A DNA stretch of 64,000 nucleotides from contig CAJFQC010000006.1 in assembly GCA_904418845.1 (NCBI GenBank), positions 38,153-102,152 on the forward strand, read 5' to 3'. Below the pieces are notes generated by a model. The model saw only the letters and a list, made by a program, of their open reading frames with translations. It had not been told where the DNA came from and did no database searches. This DNA is from an uncultured Ruminococcus sp. (GTDB lineage: Bacteria; Bacillota; Clostridia; Lachnospirales; Lachnospiraceae). The position numbers and the translations under genes were made by a program. Shown piece after piece: positions 16,581-25,896 of the stretch. Position 1 is the stretch's first letter, and each line of letters opens with the position of its first letter.

Positions 16581-17600
16581 TTACAGCGCCAGTGTCTTTG
16601 CCACGTTGTACTGATAGTTGGAGATTGATTTCTTCATGGACAGTGCTTCCTCGATATCAAAATCAACATATTGGCCGTTTCTGTAGCCGACCACACGGTT
16701 TGTCTTGCCCTGGCAGAGAAGGTCTACAGCCATAGCGCCCATAATAGAAGCGTACACTCTGTCTTTACACGTCGGACTTCCCCCACGCTGCATATGTCCG
16801 AGAATCGTGGCTCTTGTCTCGATTCCTGTCGCCTCTTCGATTCTTTTTGCCATATTAATAGAATCGCCGACACCCTCTGCATTGATGATGATATAGTTCT
16901 TCTTTCCGCGTTTCTTATTCTCCATGATATCGTCGATGATATCCTGCTCGTTGAAATCATGCTCTTCCGGCATCAGGATGCGCTCAGCGCCATTGGCAAT
17001 ACCGCACCAAAGTGCAAGGTATCCCGCATCGCGTCCCATAACCTCAATAATACTGCATCTCTCGTGGGAGGTTGATGTATCACGCACCTTATCGATCGCT
17101 TCCATGGCTGTATTCACCGCTGTATCAAAGCCGATCGTATAATCTGTGCATCCGATGTCCAGATCGATCGTTCCCGGAACGCCTACAGTATTAACGCCGA
17201 GATTTGCCAGCTTCTGAGCACCGGCAAAAGACCCGTCTCCACCGATAACTACAAGGCCGTCAATGCCGTATTTTTTACAGATGGCCGCTGCTTTCTGCTG
17301 TCCTTCTTCCGTACGCATTGTTTTACAGCGTGCTGTCTGAAGGATGGTACCGCCGCGCTGGATCGTATCGGATACATCGCGCGCGGACAGATCTATGATC
17401 TCCTCTTTGAGAAGTCCATGATACCCTCTGCGGACACCACGCACTTTCAATCCTTTTGAAAGTGCTCTTCTGACAACGGCACGGATTGCCGCATTCATGC
17501 CCGGAGCATCACCGCCGCTTGTAAGGACACCGATCGTGCGAATACTGTCTTCGATCTCGTCTAAATACTTTTCTTTCTCATTTACATTATTCTCTGCCAT
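16581..17600 (-). CDS. pfkA: ATP-dependent 6-phosphofructokinase
   Basis: This glycolytic enzyme phosphorylates fructose 6-phosphate. The 339-residue protein shows TSGGDAPGMNAAIRA, GGDGSFAGAQKL (a Gly in the ATP-type position), PGTIDLDIGCTDYTIGFDTA and the substrate motif VMGRDAGYLAL. The usual TIDNDI is TIDLDI here: the catalytic Asp is kept, but the following Asn is Leu. The start at 17600 has AAAGGTGG upstream. The N-terminus carries about 20 extra charged residues before the first strand. It sits between dnaE and murI. Confidence 0.95.
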   Translation of the reverse strand: MAENNVNEKEKYLDEIEDSIRTIGVLTSGGDAPGMNAAIRAVVRRALSKGLKVRGVRRGYHGLLKEEIIDLSARDVSDTIQRGGTILQTARCKTMRTEEGQQKAAAICKKYGIDGLVVIGGDGSFAGAQKLANLGVNTVGVPGTIDLDIGCTDYTIGFDTAVNTAMEAIDKVRDTSTSHERCSIIEVMGRDAGYLALWCGIANGAERILMPEEHDFNEQDIIDDIMENKKRGKKNYIIINAEGVGDSINMAKRIEEATGIETRATILGHMQRGGSPTCKDRVYASIMGAMAVDLLCQGKTNRVVGYRNGQYVDFDIEEALSMKKSISNYQYNVAKTLAL

Positions 17601-17689
17601 GTCTTTTCCACCTTTCTGTAAAAGCAGATAACTGCCCCACCCATGCCTTGAAAATTTCTTCACAATTTTCGAAAATTATTCTACCCTAT

Positions 17690-20600
17690 TTAGAAGTGGT
17701 TTTCAATAGCTTTTTCCACCACTTTTACCCGCTCCTCTCCGAAATGATTCATCAGTCTTCCCAAAACCTGTGGGCTGATTCTTATATTGCGGTTTCTCGG
17801 AAGCCGCTTGATCGCTCTTTCTTTCGCGCAGTAGATGACAACTTCGTCTTCCCCTTCTGAGTCTGCCAGATAACCGTAGACGATCTGTTCCGCCTCCGCA
17901 AATGTCTCTTTGTCCGGGAACTGGAGCCACAGTTCTTTCTTTGTTCTCTCAAAAGGGATCACCTTCTCACAGATCAGCTTGCTTGCTTTCTCATCTTCCT
18001 CCGACACACGCCCCCGGATAAACACCTTACTGTCCACATCGAGAAAGCTGCGGTTACTTTCATAATCTCGCGGAAACACAACAACCTCCACTGTTCCCAG
18101 CAGATCCTCCACAGTGACAAACGCCATCGTCTGATTCGTCTTTGTATGCTTCACCGTCTTGTCCGTGATCATTCCGCCGATAATCTCTTTTGCTCCGTCA
18201 TGCACTTTCGCCCGTCCGGTCTCTTCGTCCGGCTGGAAGTCCATTGTAGTAGCCGAGATCACTTTTTTCCATTTCTCCTCATATTCTTCCAACGGATGTC
18301 CACTGATATAGATACCGAGCACCTCTTTCTCAAAGGCAAGCATATTCTCCTTCGCGTACTCGCCGACATCCGGCATGCGGATCTGGAACTCTGCCTTCTG
18401 CTCCTCACCCACAAGATCAAACAGGCTCATCTGTCCAGACATGGAATACTTCTTCTCCTGGTTAACATGATCCACGATCTGGACGTAGATGCTCATAAAC
18501 TGCTTTCTTGTGCCTCCTAAAGTATCCAAAGCCCCTGCTTTTATGAGATTCTCTATAGTCCTTTTATTGAGTACATCCTTCGGCAAAAGCCGTGTAATAA
18601 AATCTTCCAGATTCTTAAACGGTCCCAGTTCTTCCCGCTCCTTGATCATCGTCTGTACGACCGGGCGCCCAATGCTCTTGATTGCGGCGAGCCCGTATCG
18701 GATATCGCCCCCGTCAACCGAGAAGTCTGCCTCCCCTTTATTAATATCCGGGGGAAGGATCTTAATGTTCATCTGGCGGCACGCGTAAATATATTCTGCC
18801 ACTTTTGATGGATTCTCGATCACGGATGTCATCAGCGCTGCCATGAATTCTACCGGGTAGTAATATTTCAGCCATGCTGTCTGATAGGCCACCACTGCAT
18901 ACGCAGCGGCATGTGACTTGTTGAACGCATACTTGGCAAAATCAATCATCTCATCATAGATCTTATTCGCCGTCTTCTCATCGATGCCATTTTTTACACA
19001 TCCCGGAACATCCGTATCCTCATCGCCATACACGAAGATTTGACGTTCTTTCTGCATGACATCGCCCTTTTTCTTAGACATCGCGCGCCGCAGGAGATCG
19101 CTCCTTCCCAGCGTATATCCCGCAAGGTCACGCACGATCTGCATGACCTGCTCCTGATATACGATGCAGCCGTAGGTCGGCTCAAGGATCGGTTCAAGCT
19201 GCGGGCAGTCATAGGCAATGGCGGATTCATCATTCTTTCCCCTGATATACTGGGGGATAAAATCCATAGGACCCGGACGATACAGCGAGATACCTGCAAT
19301 GATATCCTCAAGGCTGTGGGGTTTGAGCTCTTTCATGAAGCTTTTCATCCCTGCGCTTTCAAGCTGGAAGATACCGTCTGTCTTTCCTGTCCCGATATAG
19401 TCCAGCACCTTTGCATCATTATAGTCAATCTTGTCTATATCGATATCCGCATTTTTCTTCCTCGCCATCCTTACCGCATTCTGTATTACAGTCAGAGTCC
19501 GCAGACCTAAGAAGTCCATCTTAAGAAGGCCCAGCTCCTCCAATGTAGTCATTGTAAACTGGGTGGTAATTGAACCGTCCGCCGCCCTTGAGAGGGGGAC
19601 ATATTCGTCCACAGATTTCTGGCTGATGACCACTCCGGCCGCGTGCATGGAACTGTGCCTTGGAAGGCCTTCCAGACGTTTTGCCATATCAATGAGCGTC
19701 TTTACCTGCTCATCATTTTCATAAGTCCGCTTAAGCTCTGAATTCTCCTTAAGCGCGCGGTCAATGGTAATATTCAGTTCCTGCGGGATCATCTTCGCGA
19801 TGCTGTCCACGAACGCATACGGCAGATCCATGACCCGTCCTACATCCCGGATCACGCCCCGCGCCGCGAGCGTACCGAAGGTAACAATCTGCACCACCCG
19901 GTCTTCCCCGTATTTGCGCACCACGTAATCGATCACTTCCTGTCTGCGCTCAAAGCAGAAGTCCACATCGATATCAGGCATGGAGACACGTTCCGGATTG
20001 AGAAATCGTTCAAAGAGGAGCTGATACCGGATGGGATCAATGGTCGTGATTCCCAGACAATAGGACACAATACTTCCTGCCGCCGATCCTCTTCCGGGTC
20101 CTACCGCTATCCCGTGGTCTTTCGCATATTTGATAAAGTCCCACACGATCAGAAAGTAGTCTACATATCCCATGTTCTGGATGGTGTCAAGCTCATATGC
20201 CAGTCTGTCTTTCAACTCCTGGGACGGCTCGCCGTAGCGGTCACTCAGTCCTTCGTAACAAAGGTTCTGCAGATACTCCCATGCAGTGAACCCCTCCGGC
20301 ACATCATACTTTGGAAGCTTTGTCACACCGAACTCGATCTCTACCGAGCAACGGTCCGCGATCCGCTGTGTATTGTCCAGCGCCTGGAGCGCATACGGGA
20401 AAAGCTTCTCCATCTCCTCAGGGGATTTCACATAGTACTGTCCCCCCGCATAGCGCATCCTGTTCTCATCGGAAAGCTTTTTCCCCGTCTGGATGCACAG
20501 CAGGATATCATGAGGTCTGGCATCTTCCGCGTAAGTATAGTGGACATCATTGGTAGCCACCAGTCCGATCCCTGTTTCCTGAGACATTTTAAGCAGATGC

Positions 20601-21163
20601 TGGTTCACCAGCCCTTGTTCCGGTATGCCATGATCCTGGAGTTCGAGGAAATAATTGTCCTCTCCGAAAATGTCCTGATATTCCAGCGCAGTCTTTTTAG
20701 CCTCATCGTAAAGCCCCTTTGCGATATACCGCTGTACCTCTCCGGCCAGACATGCGCTCAAGGCAATGATCCCCTTATGGTATTTTCTCAGAAGCTCTTT
20801 ATCTACACGAGGCTTATAATAGTATCCCTCAACAAAGCCTTTTGATACGACCTTCATGAGATTGGCATAGCCTTCATTATTTTCCGCGAGCAGCACAAGA
20901 TGATAATATCGGTCGTCCCCGCCCGTCACTTCCCTGTCAAACCGGGAATTCGGAGCCACATACACCTCGCATCCCAAGATTGGATTAATCCCCTGGCGAC
21001 GCGCCTCCCGGTAAAAATCGATCACGCCGTACATTACACCGTGATCTGTGATCGCCGCGCTGTTCATTCCAAGCTCTTTTACTCTGGAGACATATTCTTT
21101 TATTTTGTTAGATCCGTCCAGAAGACTGTACTCTGTATGGACATGCAAATGTACAAAACTCAT
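17690..21163 (-). CDS. dnaE: DNA polymerase III alpha subunit
   Basis: This is a C-family replicative polymerase of 1157 residues, the normal DnaE length. An N-terminal PHP domain begins SFVHLHVHTEYSLLDGSNKI. The palm has the catalytic aspartates in the PDIDVDFCFERR segment and in the GPGRGSAAGS region. The tandem helix-hairpin-helix follows, then a C-terminal OB fold around GGMITDKTVKHTKTNQTM. AGAGGTGAAAG precedes the ATG. It appears to head the pfkA-murI operon (89 bp to pfkA). A short independent transcript lies upstream. Confidence 0.97.
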   Translation of the reverse strand: MSFVHLHVHTEYSLLDGSNKIKEYVSRVKELGMNSAAITDHGVMYGVIDFYREARRQGINPILGCEVYVAPNSRFDREVTGGDDRYYHLVLLAENNEGYANLMKVVSKGFVEGYYYKPRVDKELLRKYHKGIIALSACLAGEVQRYIAKGLYDEAKKTALEYQDIFGEDNYFLELQDHGIPEQGLVNQHLLKMSQETGIGLVATNDVHYTYAEDARPHDILLCIQTGKKLSDENRMRYAGGQYYVKSPEEMEKLFPYALQALDNTQRIADRCSVEIEFGVTKLPKYDVPEGFTAWEYLQNLCYEGLSDRYGEPSQELKDRLAYELDTIQNMGYVDYFLIVWDFIKYAKDHGIAVGPGRGSAAGSIVSYCLGITTIDPIRYQLLFERFLNPERVSMPDIDVDFCFERRQEVIDYVVRKYGEDRVVQIVTFGTLAARGVIRDVGRVMDLPYAFVDSIAKMIPQELNITIDRALKENSELKRTYENDEQVKTLIDMAKRLEGLPRHSSMHAAGVVISQKSVDEYVPLSRAADGSITTQFTMTTLEELGLLKMDFLGLRTLTVIQNAVRMARKKNADIDIDKIDYNDAKVLDYIGTGKTDGIFQLESAGMKSFMKELKPHSLEDIIAGISLYRPGPMDFIPQYIRGKNDESAIAYDCPQLEPILEPTYGCIVYQEQVMQIVRDLAGYTLGRSDLLRRAMSKKKGDVMQKERQIFVYGDEDTDVPGCVKNGIDEKTANKIYDEMIDFAKYAFNKSHAAAYAVVAYQTAWLKYYYPVEFMAALMTSVIENPSKVAEYIYACRQMNIKILPPDINKGEADFSVDGGDIRYGLAAIKSIGRPVVQTMIKEREELGPFKNLEDFITRLLPKDVLNKRTIENLIKAGALDTLGGTRKQFMSIYVQIVDHVNQEKKYSMSGQMSLFDLVGEEQKAEFQIRMPDVGEYAKENMLAFEKEVLGIYISGHPLEEYEEKWKKVISATTMDFQPDEETGRAKVHDGAKEIIGGMITDKTVKHTKTNQTMAFVTVEDLLGTVEVVVFPRDYESNRSFLDVDSKVFIRGRVSEEDEKASKLICEKVIPFERTKKELWLQFPDKETFAEAEQIVYGYLADSEGEDEVVIYCAKERAIKRLPRNRNIRISPQVLGRLMNHFGEERVKVVEKAIENHF

Positions 21164-21178
21164 CTTTCACCTCTGAAT

Positions 21179-21211
21179 GTTAAAAGGGCGGCTCCCTTAC
21201 GGGAACTGCCC
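21179..21211 (-). terminator. Intrinsic terminator between small ORF and dnaE
   Basis: On the minus strand GGGCAGTTCCC pairs with GGGAGCCGCCC (one mismatch, one wobble, 4-nt loop), followed by TTTTAAC. It lies directly after the stop of the small frame at 21212 and before dnaE. Confidence 0.75.
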
Positions 21212-21346
21212 TCATCGGTCCTGTCTGTCATATTCCCTGTCCGTATCCTCTTTCTCATACGCGATGACTTCCAGCTCGGGGATCTCCCCGTTGGAGAGGA
21301 TGTTCGCCATAGAAACATACTGTGACAGCTTTGACTTTAAGTTCAA
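21212..21346 (-). CDS. Possible 44-residue protein in its own short transcription unit
   Basis: A TTG codon at 21346, after GAGAGACAG, opens a 44-residue frame: MNLKSKLSQYVSMANIL, then a charged acidic second half ending YDRQDR. It fits exactly between a strong promoter (21382-21409) and a terminator whose stem starts one base... after the stop codon, so the transcript is about 165 nt. The frame is open further upstream but would begin at or before the predicted transcription start. I know no family. The RNA itself could be the product instead. Confidence 0.45.
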   Translation of the reverse strand: MNLKSKLSQYVSMANILSNGEIPELEVIAYEKEDTDREYDRQDR

Positions 21347-21381
21347 TCTGTCTCTCAAACGGTTTCTTTCACACACATCTT

Positions 21382-21409
21382 ATTATACCCTATTTCAGTT
21401 GGATTGCAA
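21382..21409 (-). promoter_or_regulatory. Sigma-A promoter of the short transcript upstream of dnaE
   Basis: On the minus strand TTGCAA and a perfect TATAAT are separated by 16 bp. The -35 box lies inside the 3' end of cvfB, and transcription would start near 21375. Confidence 0.75.
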
Positions 21410-22225
21410 GATTTTTCCCTGCTTTTCATCAATGGTGATCTTCCCTTGTTTTAACAGTCTTCCAACCGCTCTTTTAAACGCCGCTTTACTCATCCCAAGC
21501 TCTGCCTTAATGCATTCCGGGTCTGTTTTATCTGTAAACGGGAGCTCTCCTCCATTCTTCATGATCCGTTCCATGACAAGATGTGCATCCTTATCCATCT
21601 GCTCCGGGATCTTTGCCCTCACACTTAAGTCCAGTTTGCCGTCTGCTTTTACCGCTGTCACGCGGGCCTCAATCTGCTGCCCGGCATACATCCTGCCGTA
21701 TACTTCTCTTCTCGGTATAAGGGCAGAATATTTGTCGTCCACCGCCACGAACACGCCGGACTCTCTGCTTGTCTCATACACTGTCCCTGATACCATGTCG
21801 TCCTTTTTATATGGGGAATCCGTCCGCAGCAGAGGATAGACTTTCATAGTCGCGCACAGCCGTCCGCTTTTGTCAACGTAAAGGCTTACTAGACAGCGGT
21901 TGCCTTTTTCTACCTTTGTGGTCTGTTCTCTGAACGGCAGGAGCAGGTCCTTCTCAAGCCCCCAGTCAAGAAACGCGCCGACTTGTCCCACATCAACCAC
22001 GTCAAGAACCGCAAGTTCCCCGACAGTCAGCTTCGGTTCATTGGTCGTAGCAATCATACGGTCAGATGAGTCTTTATATAAAAACACTTCTACCGGATCT
22101 CCCACGTCAATTCCATCCGGCACCTGTTTCTTCGGCAGAAGCACCCGTTCTTCATCACTTCCAAGGTACACACCGAAGTCCACTCTCTTAACAACCGTCA
22201 GTACTTGTTTTTCTCCTAATCTCAT
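21395..22225 (-). CDS. cvfB: CvfB-family S1 RNA-binding protein
   Basis: This 276-residue protein has the CvfB layout: an N-terminal set of S1-like OB folds, including VGQVGAFLDWGLEKDLLLPF at about residues 75-95. A third S1 fold at about 145-205 contains GTVYETSRESGVFVAV. It ends in a winged-helix domain with MSKAAFKRAVGRLLKQGKI. CvfB proteins bind RNA and affect virulence-gene expression in staphylococci. The role here is inferred by family only. AAAGGAG precedes the ATG. It lies 144 bp downstream of the EndoQ/UvrD gene. Confidence 0.9.
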   Translation of the reverse strand: MRLGEKQVLTVVKRVDFGVYLGSDEERVLLPKKQVPDGIDVGDPVEVFLYKDSSDRMIATTNEPKLTVGELAVLDVVDVGQVGAFLDWGLEKDLLLPFREQTTKVEKGNRCLVSLYVDKSGRLCATMKVYPLLRTDSPYKKDDMVSGTVYETSRESGVFVAVDDKYSALIPRREVYGRMYAGQQIEARVTAVKADGKLDLSVRAKIPEQMDKDAHLVMERIMKNGGELPFTDKTDPECIKAELGMSKAAFKRAVGRLLKQGKITIDEKQGKILQSN

Positions 22226-22369
22226 AAACGCTTTTCTCCTTTGCAGGCCCCGGCCGCGGTCTCTGCCCCGGAATCTGTCTTTATCTCACTTTAATCTAAA
22301 GTATCCCAGGGAAATTGTCAATGCCGCCTTTAAAAGAAATGTTTCGCCGTTTAATAAAGAAATTTTATC

Positions 22370-25300
22370 TTACAATTCAAAAAGGCTCATCTGATAGCAC
22401 TCGTTTTCTTTTTTCTTCTCAGTCGCCTTCTCCTGTCTTATATATTCTCCTTCCTTCAATTCTTGTAAAAACTCCGACTTTTCTCCTGAACAAGTCATGA
22501 TCAGCTCCTCTTTCGCGCGGGTAATACCTACATAGAACAGTCTGCGCTCTTCTTCCTTATCCGCAGGATGCTTCTCACTCTCCAGAGGAATCATTCCCTG
22601 CTCTGCGCCAAAGATGAACACCGCCGGGAACTCCAGTCCCTTTGACCCGTGAAGTGTCATCAAGGTCACGGCTTCGGAGATATATTCCTTATCCCCGCAC
22701 CGTTTCAGATCACTTTCCACTCCCAGCTCCAGCGCGCTTAAAAACTCAGACATGCTCTTATAGAACACTGCTGTCTGTGCCAGCTTCTGCATCGCCGGAT
22801 CTTCCGTAAGTCCCGCCTCTTTCATCCACGTTTCCGTGAACTTTTTAGGTTTATTCTTTTGATAAAGTCCACGAAACTTCTCCGCTGTCTTTCTGACCAG
22901 TTCCTCTGTCAGAGGATTCCACTCAAGTTTCCATATCAATGCCGCGCTCTCCTTCATGGCGGAAACATCTTTCGAATCCCGCAGATACTTAAAGAAGCAT
23001 ATGCTTCCCTGTACGCTGTCTTTCTCAAGAAACGGCTCCCGCCCTGCCACAATATATGGAATTCCTTCCTTTTTCAGGCAGTTTTCAATGAGCTGCGACT
23101 GCCGGTTTGTCCGGTACAATATAGCGATCTCTCCGAACCCCCGCACTTTTCTTCCGTCATTTTCCCATGTATCCCGGTGGGCTTCCAGCATACCGATGCC
23201 GCCTGACATACGCCCGATCTCTTTAGCAATAAATATTCCTTCCGCCAGAGAGCTTTCCGTCTCCACTATACGCACCGGGACATTGCCCGGACAGTTGGGA
23301 CGAAGCATTTCGCGGCCCGGCATCACACTCGCTGCGGCAGATAAGATCTGAGGCGACGACCGGTAGTTCTCTGACAGTTCTATCAATTCTATATCCGGAT
23401 AGTCCTGAGCCAGCCTGTCAAAGCACTTTGCGTCTGCCCCGCGGAACCCATAGATGGACTGATCCGGGTCCCCGATAACAAACAGTTCCTGTCCTCTGCT
23501 GTGCCACAGACGGATGAGACGGTTCTGAAGCGGATTGATATCCTGGAATTCATCTATGAGCAGGTAGCGGAACTGCTTCTCCCATCCCGGATATGCCTGT
23601 CCGCTTGCGACCAGTTCTGCTGTTTTAAGAAGAAGATCGTCAAAATCAAACAGTTTTCGATCTGCCTTCTTCTGCTCGTACATCTCATAAGTCTTCTGCC
23701 ATTCTTCCCATCTGTCTGTTTCTTCCGAGGTCATGACTCCCGACTTATACCGGGATACGCTTTCAAGAAATTCCTTTGCACTGCCGCACTGCGTCTCTTC
23801 CGCAATAGAACGCAGTTCTGCATCTGTGGCAATCTCAAACTCTATTCCCTTCTTTTTCAGAAAATCCAGGCAGATCGCATGGAACGTGCCGATCTGCATC
23901 GTTCTCCCCACTGATTTCCTGCCGGTCTCTCTCCCGATTCTCTCCTCAAGTTCTGCCGCCGCTTGATTCGTAAATGTAACTGCCGTAACATCAGACGGCC
24001 GTACTCTGCGGTGCTCCAGGAGATATTTCAGACGGGATACCAGCGTCTTTGTCTTACCTGTTCCGGGTCCGGCTTTTACTGCGATGCAGACAGAATCTGA
24101 CATAACCGCCCTTTCCTGCTCCGGGTTCAAAACCGCCTTCTTTTCCTGCGTTCGGCTTTTCTGCTGACTCTGCCGCTGATTTTGTGCCAGGTTTTGTGGG
24201 CGGCCCTGTGTGTCACTCTGGGGCTGACTCTGTGATTGGTTTTGCTTATCAATCAGATCAAGGAAGCTCATCTGTCCTTCCGTATTATTCAACTCCTCTG
24301 CGCTGAAGAGGCGGATCACTCCATACTCTCCGTCGAATCCCGGTATCCGCTCCACCTGTCCGCCCCGGAGACGCCCGATCCCTTCCGCGATCCGCGCTCC
24401 CGACACCCGGCGGATCTCCTCTAACGGAAGCCGTCTTAATATCTCAAATTCTGGTCCCAGTTCCGAGAGCATCCTCATATATTCCCGCTCCGCCCTCTTG
24501 CTCGCCGCCGTACAGCCAAAGGTCGCCGCAATCACCTCGGGAAGCGGCACAAGACTTTCGAAAGCCTTCGCTCCTTCTTTTACATACCCTTCTTCCCTGT
24601 CTGCCAGCTCTTCTACACGGTGGGACACCCCGATCGTGATCTTCCGCCCGCACACCGGGCAGACACCGTTACGCTTCATTGTTTCAGACGGGGACAGACA
24701 GAGATTGCATTTCCGGTGTCCGTCCATATGATACTTTCCCTCTTCCGGGAAAAACTCAATCGTGCCATGCAGTCCTTCTCCTGTCTGTATGGCACGGGCA
24801 AGCCCCTCATAAGACATAGGGATATCAAACAGGTTGGCCTCCCTCCCCAGCTTCGCCGGGGAATGGGCGTCCGAGTTGGATATAAGCTGGAAACGGTCTA
24901 ATGCTGACACGCGCCAATTCATAGGCGGATCTGAAGAAAGCCCTGTCTCCACAGCATATACATACGGCGCCAGATCCTCAAAGCATTCTTCTACTGTATT
25001 GAACCCGGAAAAAGCTCCGAACATAGAGAAATGCGGCGTCCATATATGTGCCGGCACATAAACTGCCTCCGGGCATAATTCCAAAGTAATCTCCAGCAGA
25101 TCATGGCAATCCAGCCCAAGGATAGGGCGCCCATCCGAATGAATATTGCCGATCTGTTCCAATTTATTTGAAATGCGCTCCGCATCTTCCAATCCGGGAA
25201 GAAGGATCACACTGTGAACCTTGCGGACTTTTCCGTTCTTCTTATAAATAGAGCTGATCTCTCCTGTAACAACAAAACGGGGGTTCATCTCCCCCTGCAC

Positions 25301-25525
25301 GCTGCCGTCCTGTATTCTATATTCGTCTTTGAGCACATACAGCCCGCCCTCAGCCGGCGTAAGCTTTTCCCCCAACTCTTCTCTCCATGCGGGATGGGTA
25401 AAATCCCCCGTCCCCACAATGTGTATCCCCTTTCGTCTCGCCCACAAATCCAGATATTCCGGTGTGCAGTCCTTGCTGGTCGCCCGCGAATATCTGGAAT
25501 GAATATGTAAATCCGCTATATACAT
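22370..25525 (-). CDS. Fused EndoQ-like PHP nuclease and UvrD-type helicase
   Basis: This 1051-residue fusion has two halves. Residues 1 to about 415 resemble endonuclease Q: a PHP domain starting ADLHIHSRYSRAT, further metal ligands near GTGDFTHP, DCHDLLE and SNSDAHSP, and a four-Cys zinc site (Cys 273, 276, 289, 292). After a Gln/Ser-rich linker (about 427-460) follows a complete SF1A helicase with Walker A AGPGTGKT (485-492), then LLIDEFQDINPLQ, GDPDQSIYGFRGA and the late LMTLHGSKGLEFPAVF motif. EndoQ cuts 5' of deaminated bases; the helicase could then unwind from the nick. The coupling is an inference. AAGAGGTGG precedes the ATG. Confidence 0.88.
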   Translation of the reverse strand: MYIADLHIHSRYSRATSKDCTPEYLDLWARRKGIHIVGTGDFTHPAWREELGEKLTPAEGGLYVLKDEYRIQDGSVQGEMNPRFVVTGEISSIYKKNGKVRKVHSVILLPGLEDAERISNKLEQIGNIHSDGRPILGLDCHDLLEITLELCPEAVYVPAHIWTPHFSMFGAFSGFNTVEECFEDLAPYVYAVETGLSSDPPMNWRVSALDRFQLISNSDAHSPAKLGREANLFDIPMSYEGLARAIQTGEGLHGTIEFFPEEGKYHMDGHRKCNLCLSPSETMKRNGVCPVCGRKITIGVSHRVEELADREEGYVKEGAKAFESLVPLPEVIAATFGCTAASKRAEREYMRMLSELGPEFEILRRLPLEEIRRVSGARIAEGIGRLRGGQVERIPGFDGEYGVIRLFSAEELNNTEGQMSFLDLIDKQNQSQSQPQSDTQGRPQNLAQNQRQSQQKSRTQEKKAVLNPEQERAVMSDSVCIAVKAGPGTGKTKTLVSRLKYLLEHRRVRPSDVTAVTFTNQAAAELEERIGRETGRKSVGRTMQIGTFHAICLDFLKKKGIEFEIATDAELRSIAEETQCGSAKEFLESVSRYKSGVMTSEETDRWEEWQKTYEMYEQKKADRKLFDFDDLLLKTAELVASGQAYPGWEKQFRYLLIDEFQDINPLQNRLIRLWHSRGQELFVIGDPDQSIYGFRGADAKCFDRLAQDYPDIELIELSENYRSSPQILSAAASVMPGREMLRPNCPGNVPVRIVETESSLAEGIFIAKEIGRMSGGIGMLEAHRDTWENDGRKVRGFGEIAILYRTNRQSQLIENCLKKEGIPYIVAGREPFLEKDSVQGSICFFKYLRDSKDVSAMKESAALIWKLEWNPLTEELVRKTAEKFRGLYQKNKPKKFTETWMKEAGLTEDPAMQKLAQTAVFYKSMSEFLSALELGVESDLKRCGDKEYISEAVTLMTLHGSKGLEFPAVFIFGAEQGMIPLESEKHPADKEEERRLFYVGITRAKEELIMTCSGEKSEFLQELKEGEYIRQEKATEKKKENECYQMSLFEL

Positions 25526-25548
25526 GATGCCACCTCTTTATATATATC

Positions 25549-25758
25549 TTAGCGGCCGCCGCACAGATCATAACTCTCAGCGATCATCCACTTAATATCT
25601 TTATCGGGCACTGTTTTGTCCAGAATGATGGAATTCCAGTGCATTTTGTTCATATGGTATGCCGGGACAACGCAAAAGAAAGTCTCCCGCCAGTTATCCT
25701 GTTTAAGTTTTCTTCCATAAACATTTTCTCCTTTGATTATAATATTTTTACATCTGCA
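25549..25758 (-). pseudogene. Remnant of a YjbR/MmcQ-family protein gene
   Basis: An open stretch of 70 codons without a start encodes the C-terminal half of a YjbR/MmcQ-type protein: PAYHMNKMHWNSIILDKTVP, then IKWMIAESYDLC and a stop. A stop codon at 25759-25761 and the lack of the N-terminal half show that the gene is truncated. It sits between the EndoQ/UvrD and sod genes. Confidence 0.7.
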
Positions 25759-25858
25759 TTACAATAAGAGATAAGCCATTGCACATGCTCCGTGCATCTA
25801 TATAATTTCTTTGGCACTCCGCTGGTTCCTGCTCATATACTATAAAAAACAGCAGGAT

Positions 25859-25880
25859 CGGTGTATGGAACAATACACCG
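25859..25880 (+). promoter_or_regulatory. Hairpin in the sod leader
   Basis: CGGTGTAT pairs perfectly with ATACACCG around a 6-nt loop, 16 bp before the sod start. It is not followed by T and could be an operator or an mRNA-stabilising structure. Confidence 0.45.
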
Positions 25881-25896
25881 ACGCTAAGGTAACCTT

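Noticed and set aside
20114..20845. Long + strand frame (243 codons) opposite dnaE
   Set aside because: It lies entirely antisense to a well-supported polymerase gene, has no family features, and mirrors the codon bias of the real strand.
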